From: CAHJWH01 sp965198905
GTDB taxonomy: Bacteria; Pseudomonadota; Alphaproteobacteria; Caulobacterales; Caulobacteraceae
DNA: 64,000 nucleotides
Assembly: GCA_965198905.1 (NCBI GenBank)
Contig: OZ240678.1
Location: 2,356,001 to 2,420,000, forward strand
Direction of reading: 5' to 3'
Position 1 is the stretch's first letter. The number at the start of each line of letters is the position of its first letter. The position numbers were made by a program, and so were the translations under genes. Positions 34,975-43,944 of this stretch are shown piece after piece. The notes under the pieces are model-generated. The model ran no database searches and was not told the DNA's origin. It worked only from the letters and a program-made list of their open reading frames with translations.

Positions 34975-35319
34975 ATGGACGTAGTCAGGTTCAAGGACGC
35001 CCCCATCTACACGGCGCCGGACCACGACGACGTCCTGGCGCGCAGGCTCCAGGGCGGCCAGGCGAGCGGCGCCGACTTCGCCCTGGTCGGCCATTCGACG
35101 CTGAAGACCGACGCCGTCATTCCGATGGACGCCGGCGCGATCGGCAAGGTCTATGTGGTGACGGAAGGCGCGATCATCATCGAGCAGGCGGACGGTGCGC
35201 GCCACATGCTCAAGCCGGGCGACAGCGTCTTCATACCGGCTGGCGAGGCGCGGGCGGTCCGCAACGAGAGCGGCGCTCCCGCCGCGATGATCGTCGTCAC
35301 GCCGCCGGTCGCGGCTTGA
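34975..35319 (+). CDS. Small cupin-domain protein
   Basis: 114-residue single-domain cupin_2 protein. Start ATG 34975 follows GGGAGGAG (34962-34969) by a good spacing; an open frame extends further upstream but without such a site and into the promoter of the divergent operon. Seen: VYVVTEGAIIIEQADGARHM and LKPGDSVFIPAGEARAVRNE, the second cupin motif with PGD...P.G. The first motif lacks the usual pair of His ligands, so metal binding is doubtful. It may be a small isomerase or sensor in the pathway. Divergent from the flavin reductase, followed by the SnoaL-like gene. Confidence 0.85.
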   Translation: MDVVRFKDAPIYTAPDHDDVLARRLQGGQASGADFALVGHSTLKTDAVIPMDAGAIGKVYVVTEGAIIIEQADGARHMLKPGDSVFIPAGEARAVRNESGAPAAMIVVTPPVAA

Positions 35320-35406
35320 GCGCCACCGGTCCGGCGCATCGTGAGGGCGTCTTGGAGCGTCGCGAGCGGCGCAGTCGGTCGCTCGCTTCGCTCCATCCGC
35401 GGGCGC

Positions 35407-35432
35407 TTGACGAAGGTGACTTGGTGACCTAG
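35407..35432 (+). promoter_or_regulatory. GntR-type operator/promoter, copy 2
   Basis: TTGACGAAGGTGAC then TTGGTGACCTAG, ending 37 bases before the SnoaL-like ATG. The TTGACG to TAG spacing is 17. Core YTGGTSACCTAG as in the other two copies. Confidence 0.8.
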
Positions 35433-35469
35433 GGGTGCGGCAGATGCCCAAAAGCATGAAGAGGGAGCG

Positions 35470-36006
35470 ATGACGCTTGAAGAACTGAGCGCTCGGGCGG
35501 AAATCCACGATGCGCTGCTTCGCTATTGCCGCGGCCTCGACCGCGTCGACATGAATTTGGTCCGCAGCGCCTTCCACAAGGACGCCTGGATACAGTTCCC
35601 GAAAAGTCTTCACGTCGGCGACACCGAAGGCTTCTTTGAATTCCTTTCCAACGAGATGCCCCGCTTCGTGCGCACCCAGCACTTCCTGGGCAACAGCCTC
35701 ATCGAGTTCGACGGCCCCAGCGTCGCCTATGTCGAGACCTACCTGCACGCCGACCACCAGGGATCGGACAAGCACCACTGGACCGGCAGCTTCGTGAAGC
35801 TGTGGGCGCGATACATCGACAAGTTCGAGCAGCGTGACGGCAAGTGGCTGATCGCCCGGCGGGAACTCCTCGTCGACTGGATGTACAAGTATCCGCTGGA
35901 AGGCTGGTTCGACGACCACCCCGACGCTTCGGCGCGCCGCGACGGCACCGATCCCAGCCAGCGCAAGGTTGCGGGCTTCGCGGGAGTCCCTCTGGCGGCC
36001 GAGTGA
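35470..36006 (+). CDS. SnoaL/NTF2-like protein
   Basis: 178-residue protein of the SnoaL-like/NTF2 fold (cone-shaped alpha+beta barrel), a family with dehydratases, isomerases and ring-hydroxylating dioxygenase beta subunits. Seen: EELSARAEIHDALLRYCRGL, DRVDMNLVRSAFHKDAWIQF with an Asp/His pair of the type used for acid-base catalysis, and RRELLVDWMYKYPL at the end of the barrel. AGGGAG precedes the ATG. It is alone on the plus strand under its own GntR-type operator. A dehydratase or isomerase step is possible; no function is assigned. Confidence 0.85.
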   Translation: MTLEELSARAEIHDALLRYCRGLDRVDMNLVRSAFHKDAWIQFPKSLHVGDTEGFFEFLSNEMPRFVRTQHFLGNSLIEFDGPSVAYVETYLHADHQGSDKHHWTGSFVKLWARYIDKFEQRDGKWLIARRELLVDWMYKYPLEGWFDDHPDASARRDGTDPSQRKVAGFAGVPLAAE

Positions 36007-36110
36007 CTCAGTCTTCCGGCCGGTTCCGTCAATGGGACTGGCCGGTGTACCGATCCACGTCTGAGGCGCTCACGTCTCACCGGCTGGCGGTCGGCGAGGC
36101 TCACGTGAGG

Positions 36111-36944
36111 TCAATCCCTGGATTGACGGACCATATCCGAGACGATGGTCACCAGCTTCGGACTGGAAAGGTTCAGCGAACGCAAGGTCTCGTCCTGTTC
36201 GAAGCGCGCGCGCTGCGCGTCGAAATAGCGGTCCATCGCCAGCCGCGCGACCGAAGGTTCGCGAGACTGGAGGCCTTCAAGGATGGCTGTGCGGTGAGGC
36301 TGAAACTCCAGCGCCCGCGCGCGCCAGAAGCGGATGCCTCGACCGGTCAGAGACTTGACCTGGACCTCGTTCAGCAAGGCCAGGAGGAAACCCTCCAGCG
36401 AATACAGGATGGGGTTGTGAGAGGCGGCGGATACGGCGCGCTGGAAATCGAGGATGGCTGCGATCACCTGATCGACGTCTTTCAGCTCACCGGGACGTTC
36501 GAAGTGCGCCCGCGCCAGGTCGATGACGCCGAGGTCTTCCGCCGTCGCCCGTATGGCCGCGGCCTGGATCGAGTGACGGCCCAGCACCTGGCGCACGTCG
36601 AGCACGTCCATGATGCCCACGCTCTCCAGTTGCAGCAGCGTCTGCAGGGCTGAGGCGAGGGCGTAGTCGCCCTGGCTCCGCACGAAGGAGCCGTTCCCGT
36701 GCAGCACCTCCACCAGGCCGAGGGTCTCCAGCGCCCGGATCGCCTCGCGGACGGTGGGCTGGCTGACGCCGAACCGCTCCGACAGGTCCTTCTCGCTCGG
36801 CAGGCGCTCGCCGTGGGGCAGCCTGCGGGTGGCGATCTCCTGGCGCAGGGTCTCGATGATCTCGTCGGCCACCTTGACGCGTCGCCGACGCGGCTTGTCC
36901 GGCTCGGACGGTGCACGCGCGATCGGCAAAGTTCGAGCCCTCAT
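36111..36944 (-). CDS. GntR-family regulator, FadR/FCD subgroup
   Basis: 277-residue regulator. N-terminal winged HTH (about residues 22-90): KVADEIIETLRQEIATRRLP, LPSEKDLSERFGVSQPTVRE, AIRALETLGLVEVLHGNGSF. C-terminal FCD ligand-binding helical domain: LDVRQVLGRHSIQAAAIRAT with the Asp/His residues (DLARAHFERP; AVSAASHNPILYSLEG) that usually bind metal and a carboxylate. FadR-type proteins bind TGGTnnACCA-like palindromes. Three YTGGTSACCTAG sites lie within 3.5 kb on either side (34897, 35407, 39523), making it their most likely reader. ATG 36944 chosen; an earlier start at 36998 would add 18 residues. The inducer may be a carboxylate or CoA ester. Confidence 0.9.
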   Translation of the reverse strand: MRARTLPIARAPSEPDKPRRRRVKVADEIIETLRQEIATRRLPHGERLPSEKDLSERFGVSQPTVREAIRALETLGLVEVLHGNGSFVRSQGDYALASALQTLLQLESVGIMDVLDVRQVLGRHSIQAAAIRATAEDLGVIDLARAHFERPGELKDVDQVIAAILDFQRAVSAASHNPILYSLEGFLLALLNEVQVKSLTGRGIRFWRARALEFQPHRTAILEGLQSREPSVARLAMDRYFDAQRARFEQDETLRSLNLSSPKLVTIVSDMVRQSRD

Positions 36945-37020
36945 CTTATGATCGACCGCCGCATAGGCCTCATTGAGGCAACCGGCAGACCCGTGCAAGG
37001 CCGCCGGCGCCGAGAGGCCC

Positions 37021-39288
37021 TCAGCCGCGACGCTCGGGGACGATCGGCAGCTGAACGTAGCTTTGATGGTCCGGCCCGGTGTAGATCATGTTGCGGGCGC
37101 CGTCGTGGTAGCTCGCCTCGTACACATGCCGGCTTCCGTGATGGAACCCGTCGTACGGCTGGATGTCTAGCCGGATGCGGTGACCTTTCCGAAGGAGCGC
37201 CGTGTTGGGGATGATCTCGATCTCCACCGCGACGATCTCGCCGTCCTTCAGCGGCGCGTAGTCGGCCTGCAGATGGGTGTGCTTGACCGTGTACTCGGTC
37301 GATCGCGCCTCGTCCCGCTTGCGGTGGGAGACCTTCAGCCAGCCTTTCGCCAGCGGATAGTTCTTGGTCGGCATGCCCATGGTGCCGGGGCCGACGTAGT
37401 CGACCTCGCGGCCCTCATCATCGATCATCCGCAAGGCCACGAAGATGTCCATCTCCTCGCTCGTCGAGGAGACCCAGAGCCTGGCCTTGCTGTAGCCCGC
37501 GAACACCATGTCTTCGCTCAGGGGATCGCTGATGAACGACAGCCCGGTCTTCCAGGCGAGCAGCGCCTCGGGCGTGGCGATGGGGAGCAGCGACGGGGCG
37601 CTGCGGTGCGCAAGCGGGATCTCGGCGGAATAGTCCGCCTGGCACGCCGTGTCCGGCTCGGCCGTGGACAGGCGCAGGAAGTCCTGGCGCCATTCGTCGC
37701 CGCCCCAGTCGGACGGCGAGGCGTCGAGGTTCCACTTCACATAGGTCGTGCCGGCGATCGGCCACTCGTCCGCCTCCATCAGGTAGGCGGCGCCGTCGCC
37801 GGTGCGGATGTCCAGCCTTACGGGCGGCTTGGCCATGATCCCGTTGTCGATCCCTTTCAGCCAGTGGTCGAAGAAGGCCCTGTGGTCGGCCACGGTCGCC
37901 GCGGCGTAGGATCTGGTGAACCAATCCTCCCAGAAGTCGATCTTCTTGTCCGCCGTCGGCGTGGCCAGATACGCCTCGCTGCCGCCGAGCTGGTGGAAGT
38001 GGGCCGGGTGGGTTGTGCAGGCGACGGCCCAGAGCGGGACCTTCACCCCGCTCATGTCCGGACTGACGAAGACCTCCGACCGCGGGCCGAAGATCGCGGA
38101 CGGGTTGGAGTCCTTGAACGGGGCCGCCCGCACGATGCCCATGAAATCGACGGGATCGGGCTCGCCGCACACGGAGGACAGCACCCCCGCCTTGAACCAG
38201 AAGGGGAAGAACTCGTCGTTCAGGACGCCGCCGGTATAGACCACCTCCTCGTACAGGTCGACGTCGGTCCCGATCGCGATCATGGCCTTGAGGTGGGAGG
38301 GCTGGAGGCTCGCCACCGCATGCTGGGTCATGGCGTAGTAGGACATGCCCCAGAGCCCGACATTGCCGTTGCACCACGGCTGCCCGCCCGCCCATTGAAT
38401 GGCGTCGTGGAAGGCCTCGGCGTTGGCGAAGCCCCAGGGCGCCAGCCGGCCCGGGCTCTTGCCGGTTCCCGGTCCGTCGACCCGCATCACCACATAGTCG
38501 TGGGGGACCCAGTCGGCCGTGTTGACCGTCTCATGGTTCTCGAAGATCAGGCCGGCGGAGTTGCCCTGGAAGTAACGCTCCTCCTCCTCCTCGTGCGCCT
38601 CGAAATCGGCGTCATTGCAGATGGCGTGGTGATGGAAGGCGCGGCCGTAGACGCCGCAATTCATGATCACCGGGAACTCGCCGTCCTTGTCGGGGCGGAA
38701 CACGTCCGCATTGACGTGGGAGCCGTTCTGCAGCGGGATCTTGACATCCCTGAAGCGCCGGATACCCAGGACGTGGCGGCGAACCTCGTTGCGGGCGGCG
38801 GCGGCGGAGCAGAGCCTGCGCGGCGTGCGGTCGCTGAAGGCACCGCCGCGCCCAAGCTCTTCTAGGAGCTCGGCGATCGCCGGATCCTGCTCGAAGTCGC
38901 GGACATTGTCCGGCTGGGGTCCGGCGAAGGCCACGTCGCCGCGGAAATTGATCGGGCGACGGCCGATGATCTCGTGCACCTGCGGCGCGATGACGATCCC
39001 GCCGTCGAGGTCGCCGTCCCGGTCCAGGCTGCAGAGGAAGCGCGCGACGTTGGTCAATCCGGGATCGAGCAGCTTGTTGATGTTCCCGTTTACCCGGCTC
39101 ACCACCTGGGCGAGGTTGATCCTGGGCGCCCCGTCGGCGTAGCCGAACGCGACATCGCCCACCAGGAACGCCACTCGCTCCCCCGCCCGGTAGCTGAACT
39201 CGCCCTTCTCGCCGGTGAGACCAGAGCAGGTCGGCGTCTTGTACTTAAGGCCCACCACCGGCCCGGCGAAAAGACCTGTAAGGTGCAT
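37021..39288 (-). CDS. CocE/NonD-type hydrolase with N-terminal surface-protein-like domain
   Basis: 755 residues. The C-terminal 550 are an X-Pro dipeptidyl-peptidase/CocE-type alpha/beta hydrolase: VKIPLQNGSHVNADVFRPDK, VMRVDGPGTGKSPG, nucleophile elbow NVGLWGMSYYAMTQHAV, AFFDHWLKGIDNG, and a jelly-roll end with HRIRLDIQPYDGFHH. The first about 190 residues are unrelated: FAGPVVGLKYKTPTCSGLTG, EKGEFSYRAGERVAFLVGDV, FLCSLDRDGDLDGGIVIAPQ. That pattern is otherwise typical of bacterial surface lipoproteins (Asp-rich possible Ca site). No signal peptide precedes it. ATG 39288 has AAGGGA upstream; a longer open frame exists but lacks one. Promoter has GntR-type site 3. Likely cleaves an ester or amide. 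Confidence 0.88.
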   Translation of the reverse strand: MHLTGLFAGPVVGLKYKTPTCSGLTGEKGEFSYRAGERVAFLVGDVAFGYADGAPRINLAQVVSRVNGNINKLLDPGLTNVARFLCSLDRDGDLDGGIVIAPQVHEIIGRRPINFRGDVAFAGPQPDNVRDFEQDPAIAELLEELGRGGAFSDRTPRRLCSAAAARNEVRRHVLGIRRFRDVKIPLQNGSHVNADVFRPDKDGEFPVIMNCGVYGRAFHHHAICNDADFEAHEEEEERYFQGNSAGLIFENHETVNTADWVPHDYVVMRVDGPGTGKSPGRLAPWGFANAEAFHDAIQWAGGQPWCNGNVGLWGMSYYAMTQHAVASLQPSHLKAMIAIGTDVDLYEEVVYTGGVLNDEFFPFWFKAGVLSSVCGEPDPVDFMGIVRAAPFKDSNPSAIFGPRSEVFVSPDMSGVKVPLWAVACTTHPAHFHQLGGSEAYLATPTADKKIDFWEDWFTRSYAAATVADHRAFFDHWLKGIDNGIMAKPPVRLDIRTGDGAAYLMEADEWPIAGTTYVKWNLDASPSDWGGDEWRQDFLRLSTAEPDTACQADYSAEIPLAHRSAPSLLPIATPEALLAWKTGLSFISDPLSEDMVFAGYSKARLWVSSTSEEMDIFVALRMIDDEGREVDYVGPGTMGMPTKNYPLAKGWLKVSHRKRDEARSTEYTVKHTHLQADYAPLKDGEIVAVEIEIIPNTALLRKGHRIRLDIQPYDGFHHGSRHVYEASYHDGARNMIYTGPDHQSYVQLPIVPERRG

Positions 39289-39522
39289 GGAATTTCCCTT
39301 CTGGTTCGGCTGGATAGACGTCGGGACGTATGGATCGGACAGTCTTGGGCATGGCGGGGAACCGGCCAGTCTGCGCGCGCGCAGCTCCCCAGGATGAGCT
39401 CCGATGACCAAGCACGGTCCTGGCTCGCTCATCAGGAGCGGCATCTCCGAGCTCTCCGGCTAAACCGCCGCTTCGACCGGCCCTAATCTCCCTTGACCGT
39501 CTACGCGCGGCTTCAACGCCGA

Positions 39523-39548
39523 CTAGGTGACCAGATGTGTTTCGTCAA
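39523..39548 (-). promoter_or_regulatory. GntR-type operator/promoter, copy 3
   Basis: Minus strand: TTGACGAAACACAT then CTGGTCACCTAG. TTGACGAA and the 18 bases to CTAG match the spacing of copy 2 exactly. Drives the CocE-type gene ending at 37021. Confidence 0.8.
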
Positions 39549-39620
39549 GCGCGTCTCGCTAACGGGTGCCCCCCGGCGGATCGACGGATGCGGAGCCAAT
39601 TTGAAGCGGGCGGCGCCAGA

Positions 39621-39660
39621 TTGACGACGTTCTCATATTGAGGTATCTCTCAGTTCTGAG
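39621..39660 (+). promoter_or_regulatory. Promoter with TetR1-type operator, copy 2
   Basis: TTGACG (39621-39626), 17-base spacer, TATCTC (39644-39649). The spacer holds TTCTCAT-AT-TGAG and the palindrome GAGGTATCTC, whose exact complement GAGATACCTC occurs in copy 1 at 27194-27203. Drives TonB receptor 2. Confidence 0.82.
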
Positions 39661-39724
39661 GGTGAAGTAAGCCTGCAGGAAAGCCGCGGCGAACACGCGG
39701 CAAGACCAAAGGGGAGGGTTCTAA

Positions 39725-42001
39725 ATGCGCGTCAGCAGCGTACTTGCAATCGCTTGTTTTGCATCGACCAGTCCGGCGGCTTACGCCTTGGCGCAGCCAG
39801 GCAGCGCACCCAACGACCAGGCCGGGACGCCTCTTCAGAAGCCGTCTTCCACACAGCCGCCTGTCGGCGTGAGCGCCACTCCGCCGCAGTCCGCTCCCAC
39901 GCCAGGAAGGCAGGCCGCCAGCACCACGCTGGAGACGGTCATCGTCACCGCCAACCGCCGCGCCGAGAACCTGCAGAACGTCCCGGTCTCAGTGACCGCG
40001 GTCTCCGGCGCCGCTCTGACCAACGCCGGCGTTACTAATCTGCAGAACCTCACCGACGTCGTGCCGGGCTTCACCGTCCAGGACGCAGGGTTCGAGACGA
40101 CACGCGTCCGCGGCGTAGGCAGTTCCGCCATCGGTCCGGGCATTGAGAACGCCGTGGCGGTCTATGTGGACGGAGTCTACTACCCGACCATCACGACCGG
40201 GTTGCTCGACTTCGTCGACGTGTCGCAGGTGGAAGTGCTCAAAGGCCCTCAGGGCACGCTTTTCGGGCGCAACGCAACGGGCGGTCTGGTGCAGGTCACC
40301 ACTAAAACGCCCTCGCACGACCAGCACCTGGATGCCGACCTGAGCTATGGCAATTATGAGTCCGGCAAGGGAGACGTGTACATAACGGGCGGGTTGACGG
40401 ACAAGCTGGCCGCCGATCTTGCGGTCCAGGCCAGCACGCAAGGCCAGGGATACGGCTACAACCATGCGAACGGCAAGGACATCTACAGGAACGACTCCGA
40501 CGTCGTCGCTCGCTCTAAGTGGGTGTTCGACGCCACGCCCAACACTCACCTTACGACGATCTTCGATTATTCGCAGAACCGGAACTCCTTCGTCGGCATC
40601 GAGGAGTTCCCGGGCACCAAAGTCCCACCCTTCGTGGGTCCGACCTACCGCTACTCCAATCCTTGGGACACCGACACTGACACCCAGCCCCTGCTATTCA
40701 CCAAGGGGGGCGGAGTGAGCACCAAGCTGGAACACGACTTCGGGTTCCTGCGCTTCTCCGACATCGTCGCCTACCGCGAGTCCAGCTTCTTCTACACCAT
40801 CGATCTGGACGGGACGGCCACGCCGTTCGAGAGAACCTATCTCTTCGACCGGGAGCACGCCTTCAGCGAGGAGGCGCAAATCCAGTCCGAGAAGCAGAGC
40901 CGCATCCAGTACACCGCCGGCGTCTACTATTTCAGCAACGACGCCAAATACGTCCCAGGCAGCCAGCTCCAGTTCCCAGGGCCCGCCTACAACCCGGCGG
41001 CGCCGCTGGACGCCATCGGGATCATCGGCCAGCAGATCACCACCTCCGCCGCCGGCTACTTCCAGGCCAACACTGAAATTCTCCCGGCCACCAACTTGAC
41101 CTTCGGGGGTCGCTACACCTACGAGGAGCGCCAGCTGAAGGGGTCGGAGACAGGCATCATCCCGGGCAACATCCCGATCGGGACCCTGGCTTCGGTGGAT
41201 ACGTCCAAGAACTTCTATCGGCCTACGTTCCGGGTCGCCCTGGACCACAGGTTCTCGGACGAGGTCCTGGCCTACGCCTCGTTCAACACCGGCTTCAAGA
41301 GTGGCGGCTTTAATACTGAAAGCATAACCGATCCGGCGTTCAATCCTGAAACGCTGAAGGCCTATGAAGTGGGCCTCAAGACGGATCTTTTCGACCGTCG
41401 CGTCCGCCTCAACAGCTCCTTCTTCTACTATAACTACGACCATGTGCAGATTGCGCTGCTCGAAGGTGCGGCGACGGGCATCGTTAATGGACCGAACGCG
41501 GTTGTATACGGGCTCGACGTTGATGGTGAAGCCAGGCTGACCAGCAACTTCACCCTGTCCGGCGGCTTCGAGTACACCCACGACCGCTTCACCACCGCAA
41601 CGCCGCTCGTGCCGGTCGGCGTTGCTGGAGGCGGTGCGCTCCTCGTCGAGGGATCGGCGGACGGCAATCGTCTGCCCGTCACGCCCGACGCGGTGGTCGA
41701 CCTGCGGGGCGACTATAAGTTCGACCTTCTCGGGGGGAGGGCCAACGCGAACGTCACCTATCAATACAACACGGGCTGGGACGCCGAGCCGGACAACATC
41801 ATCCACCAAGCGCCGTTCAACCTCCTGAACGCGTCCGTGCGCTGGAAATCTCCGACCGGCCACTACACTGTTGCTGTCTATGGGACGAACCTGACCAGCG
41901 CGCCCGTGCAATCCTTCGGCTCGACCCTGCCATCAGGAATCCAGCTGCGGACCTTGGCGCCGCCGAGGCTCTATGGCGCCACCGTCGGCTATCACTTCTG
42001 A
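39725..42001 (+). CDS. TonB-dependent receptor 2
   Basis: 758-residue outer-membrane transporter. ATG 39725 follows AGGGGAGGG. The signal peptide MRVSSVLAIACFASTSPAAY is followed by a Pro/Ala/Gln-rich linker, a TonB-box-like TLETVIVTANRRAENLQNVP, plug domain signatures RGVGSSAIGPGIENAVAVYV, EVLKGPQGTLFGRNATGG, and a barrel ending in YGATVGYHF with C-terminal Phe. Codon use fits the GC-rich neighbours, unlike receptor 1. The promoter carries the TetR1-type operator shared with the Dabb-dioxygenase operon at 27.3 kb, suggesting that uptake and ring cleavage are induced together. Substrate unknown. Confidence 0.93.
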   Translation: MRVSSVLAIACFASTSPAAYALAQPGSAPNDQAGTPLQKPSSTQPPVGVSATPPQSAPTPGRQAASTTLETVIVTANRRAENLQNVPVSVTAVSGAALTNAGVTNLQNLTDVVPGFTVQDAGFETTRVRGVGSSAIGPGIENAVAVYVDGVYYPTITTGLLDFVDVSQVEVLKGPQGTLFGRNATGGLVQVTTKTPSHDQHLDADLSYGNYESGKGDVYITGGLTDKLAADLAVQASTQGQGYGYNHANGKDIYRNDSDVVARSKWVFDATPNTHLTTIFDYSQNRNSFVGIEEFPGTKVPPFVGPTYRYSNPWDTDTDTQPLLFTKGGGVSTKLEHDFGFLRFSDIVAYRESSFFYTIDLDGTATPFERTYLFDREHAFSEEAQIQSEKQSRIQYTAGVYYFSNDAKYVPGSQLQFPGPAYNPAAPLDAIGIIGQQITTSAAGYFQANTEILPATNLTFGGRYTYEERQLKGSETGIIPGNIPIGTLASVDTSKNFYRPTFRVALDHRFSDEVLAYASFNTGFKSGGFNTESITDPAFNPETLKAYEVGLKTDLFDRRVRLNSSFFYYNYDHVQIALLEGAATGIVNGPNAVVYGLDVDGEARLTSNFTLSGGFEYTHDRFTTATPLVPVGVAGGGALLVEGSADGNRLPVTPDAVVDLRGDYKFDLLGGRANANVTYQYNTGWDAEPDNIIHQAPFNLLNASVRWKSPTGHYTVAVYGTNLTSAPVQSFGSTLPSGIQLRTLAPPRLYGATVGYHF

Positions 42002-42075
42002 CCGATCGCTTCCGGAATTGTTTGAAATGTCGGACGTCCGGGCTATCGGCCTCACTTGGAAAGCTAGAAACGCTC

Positions 42076-43824
42076 ATGGCTGATGATCTCGCGGTCTTCG
42101 TCCCCGCCTACCCCTATGACGAGGCGGCGGAGACGGGCATGTTCAGCCGCTTCGAGCCGGGCGTGCGGACCCTCCCGGCGGGGTTCCAGCTGGAGCCTCG
42201 CTTCCTGCCGCTGCCCGTCGAGATCGTGCTGGAGAAGGATGTCGCCGTCACCCTGCGCGACGGGTTGACGATCTATGTCGACGTTCTGCGTCCCGCCGGC
42301 GCCGAGAAGGTCCCGGTGATTGTCGCCTGGAGCCCCTACGGCAAGAGCCGTGGCAGCGCCCAGAGATACATGCAGATCTTCGAGCTGCTGGGCATGGACC
42401 CCGGCATGGTGTCTGGCCTGATGAGGTTCGAGGGCCCCGACCCGGCTTTCTGGTGCGCCCACGGCTACGCGGTCTGCAACCCCGATCCGCGTGGCTCCTT
42501 CAACTCTGAGGGCGACATCCGGGTGTGGAGCCGGTTCGAGGGCCAGGACTACTGCGACCTAATCGAGTGGCTGGGTGTGCAGGACTGGTGCACCGGCAAG
42601 GTCGGGCTCAGTGGGAACTCCTATCTCGCCATCTCGCAATGGTTCGCTGCGGCCGAGCAGCCGCCGCACTTGGCCGCCATCGCGCCCTGGGAGGGCATGA
42701 GCGACATCTACCGCGACCTCGTCATGCGCGGCGGAATCCCCGACTTTCCCTTCCCGCGCCAGCTCTCGACCAGTTTCATCGGCAAGAACCGCCGCGAGGA
42801 CTTAGTCGCCGAGGCCGAGCAGCATCCGCTGGTCGACGAGCTCTGGGAGTCAAAAATTCCAGCGTTCGAGAAGATTACCGTGCCGGCCTACATCGTGGCC
42901 AGCTACTCCAACAGCATCCATACGCCCGGGACCTTCCGCGGCTGGCGTCGGATCGCGTCCAAGGATAAGTGGCTGCGAATCCATAACACCATGGAGTGGC
43001 CGGACTACTACGAAGAGCCCTACCTCAACGACCTTCTACGCTTCTTCGATCACGTCCTTAAGGGTGTGGACAACGGCTGGCGGGACACGCCGCACGTGCG
43101 CTACTCCCTGCTCGATCTCGAAGGCCACGACCGGATCAACCTCCCGGCGGGCGAGTTCCCGCCCGAAGATGTTTCCGAGGTCAGATACTACCTGGACGCC
43201 GCGTCCGGCTCTCTGAGCCCGCGCGTGCCCGCGCCGGCGGCCACGGCGAGCTACGAGGCGGAAACGGAGGAAGGACGCGTGGTCTTCACCGTCCGGGTGG
43301 ATGAGCCGACGCAGTTCGTCGGCTATCCCAAGGTGCGCCTGTGGGTGGAGGCGGACGGCTCTGACGACATGGACCTGTTCGTCTTCTTGCAGAAGCTGAA
43401 CGCCAAGGGCGAGCCGCTCGAGCAGTTCAACGTCCCCAATCACGGACCGATGATGCAGGGCCTGACCCAGCGCGGCGCGGCGATCCTGAAGTATAAGGGA
43501 TCCAACGGCCGCCTGCGCGTGTCCATGCGCCATCTCGACGAGGCGAGCTCGACGGACGCCATCCCGGTCCACAGCTTCGACCGTGTCGAGAAGCTCGCGC
43601 CCGGAGAGATCGCCTGCGTAGACATTGACTTGTTCCCGATTGGGCTGGCGCTGGCCGCCGACGAACATCTGCGCCTTGTCCTTACCGGCCACCACATCTT
43701 CGGGGGTGTGATGCCTGGAGCCGACAACGTCGCGTCCGACAATCACGGCCGCCATGTCATCCATACTGGCGAGGCTTGCGCGTCCTATCTTCAGCTTCCC
43801 ATGAGAGCGAACGCTGCGGCGTGA
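42076..43824 (+). CDS. CocE/NonD-family hydrolase
   Basis: 582-residue alpha/beta hydrolase of the CocE/X-Pro dipeptidyl-peptidase superfamily, cleaving esters or amides. ATG 42076 gives MADDLAVFVPAYPYDEAAET. Seen: DVAVTLRDGLTIYVDVLRPA, VIVAWSPYGKSRGS, CNPDPRGSFNSEGDIRVW, the nucleophile elbow KVGLSGNSYLAISQWF with its Ser, LRFFDHVLKGVDNGW, and a C-terminal jelly-roll ending YLQLPMRA. No N-terminal extra domain, unlike the homologue at 37021-39288. It follows TonB receptor 2 by 74 bases, probably in the same transcript, so it may hydrolyse the imported compound after uptake. No signal peptide is seen, so it is likely cytosolic. Confidence 0.9.
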   Translation: MADDLAVFVPAYPYDEAAETGMFSRFEPGVRTLPAGFQLEPRFLPLPVEIVLEKDVAVTLRDGLTIYVDVLRPAGAEKVPVIVAWSPYGKSRGSAQRYMQIFELLGMDPGMVSGLMRFEGPDPAFWCAHGYAVCNPDPRGSFNSEGDIRVWSRFEGQDYCDLIEWLGVQDWCTGKVGLSGNSYLAISQWFAAAEQPPHLAAIAPWEGMSDIYRDLVMRGGIPDFPFPRQLSTSFIGKNRREDLVAEAEQHPLVDELWESKIPAFEKITVPAYIVASYSNSIHTPGTFRGWRRIASKDKWLRIHNTMEWPDYYEEPYLNDLLRFFDHVLKGVDNGWRDTPHVRYSLLDLEGHDRINLPAGEFPPEDVSEVRYYLDAASGSLSPRVPAPAATASYEAETEEGRVVFTVRVDEPTQFVGYPKVRLWVEADGSDDMDLFVFLQKLNAKGEPLEQFNVPNHGPMMQGLTQRGAAILKYKGSNGRLRVSMRHLDEASSTDAIPVHSFDRVEKLAPGEIACVDIDLFPIGLALAADEHLRLVLTGHHIFGGVMPGADNVASDNHGRHVIHTGEACASYLQLPMRANAAA

Positions 43825-43944
43825 TCAGCGGAATTCGTCGTCAGCGCCTGGTCGCCTAGCCGTCGGCGTTCGGGCGCGTTAGCTCAAAGTGTCGCTAAGG
43901 GCCGGCACAGGCGATGCGGTGACGGACGACGAGAAGGACACGCC

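Larger units (their letters stand above)
39289..39724. other. Divergent regulatory region (CocE hydrolase / TonB receptor 2)
   Basis: 436 bases without a gene. It contains a minus-oriented GntR-type promoter (39523-39548) for the hydrolase and a plus-oriented TetR1-type promoter (39621-39660) for the receptor, so two regulators meet here. Confidence 0.8.
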
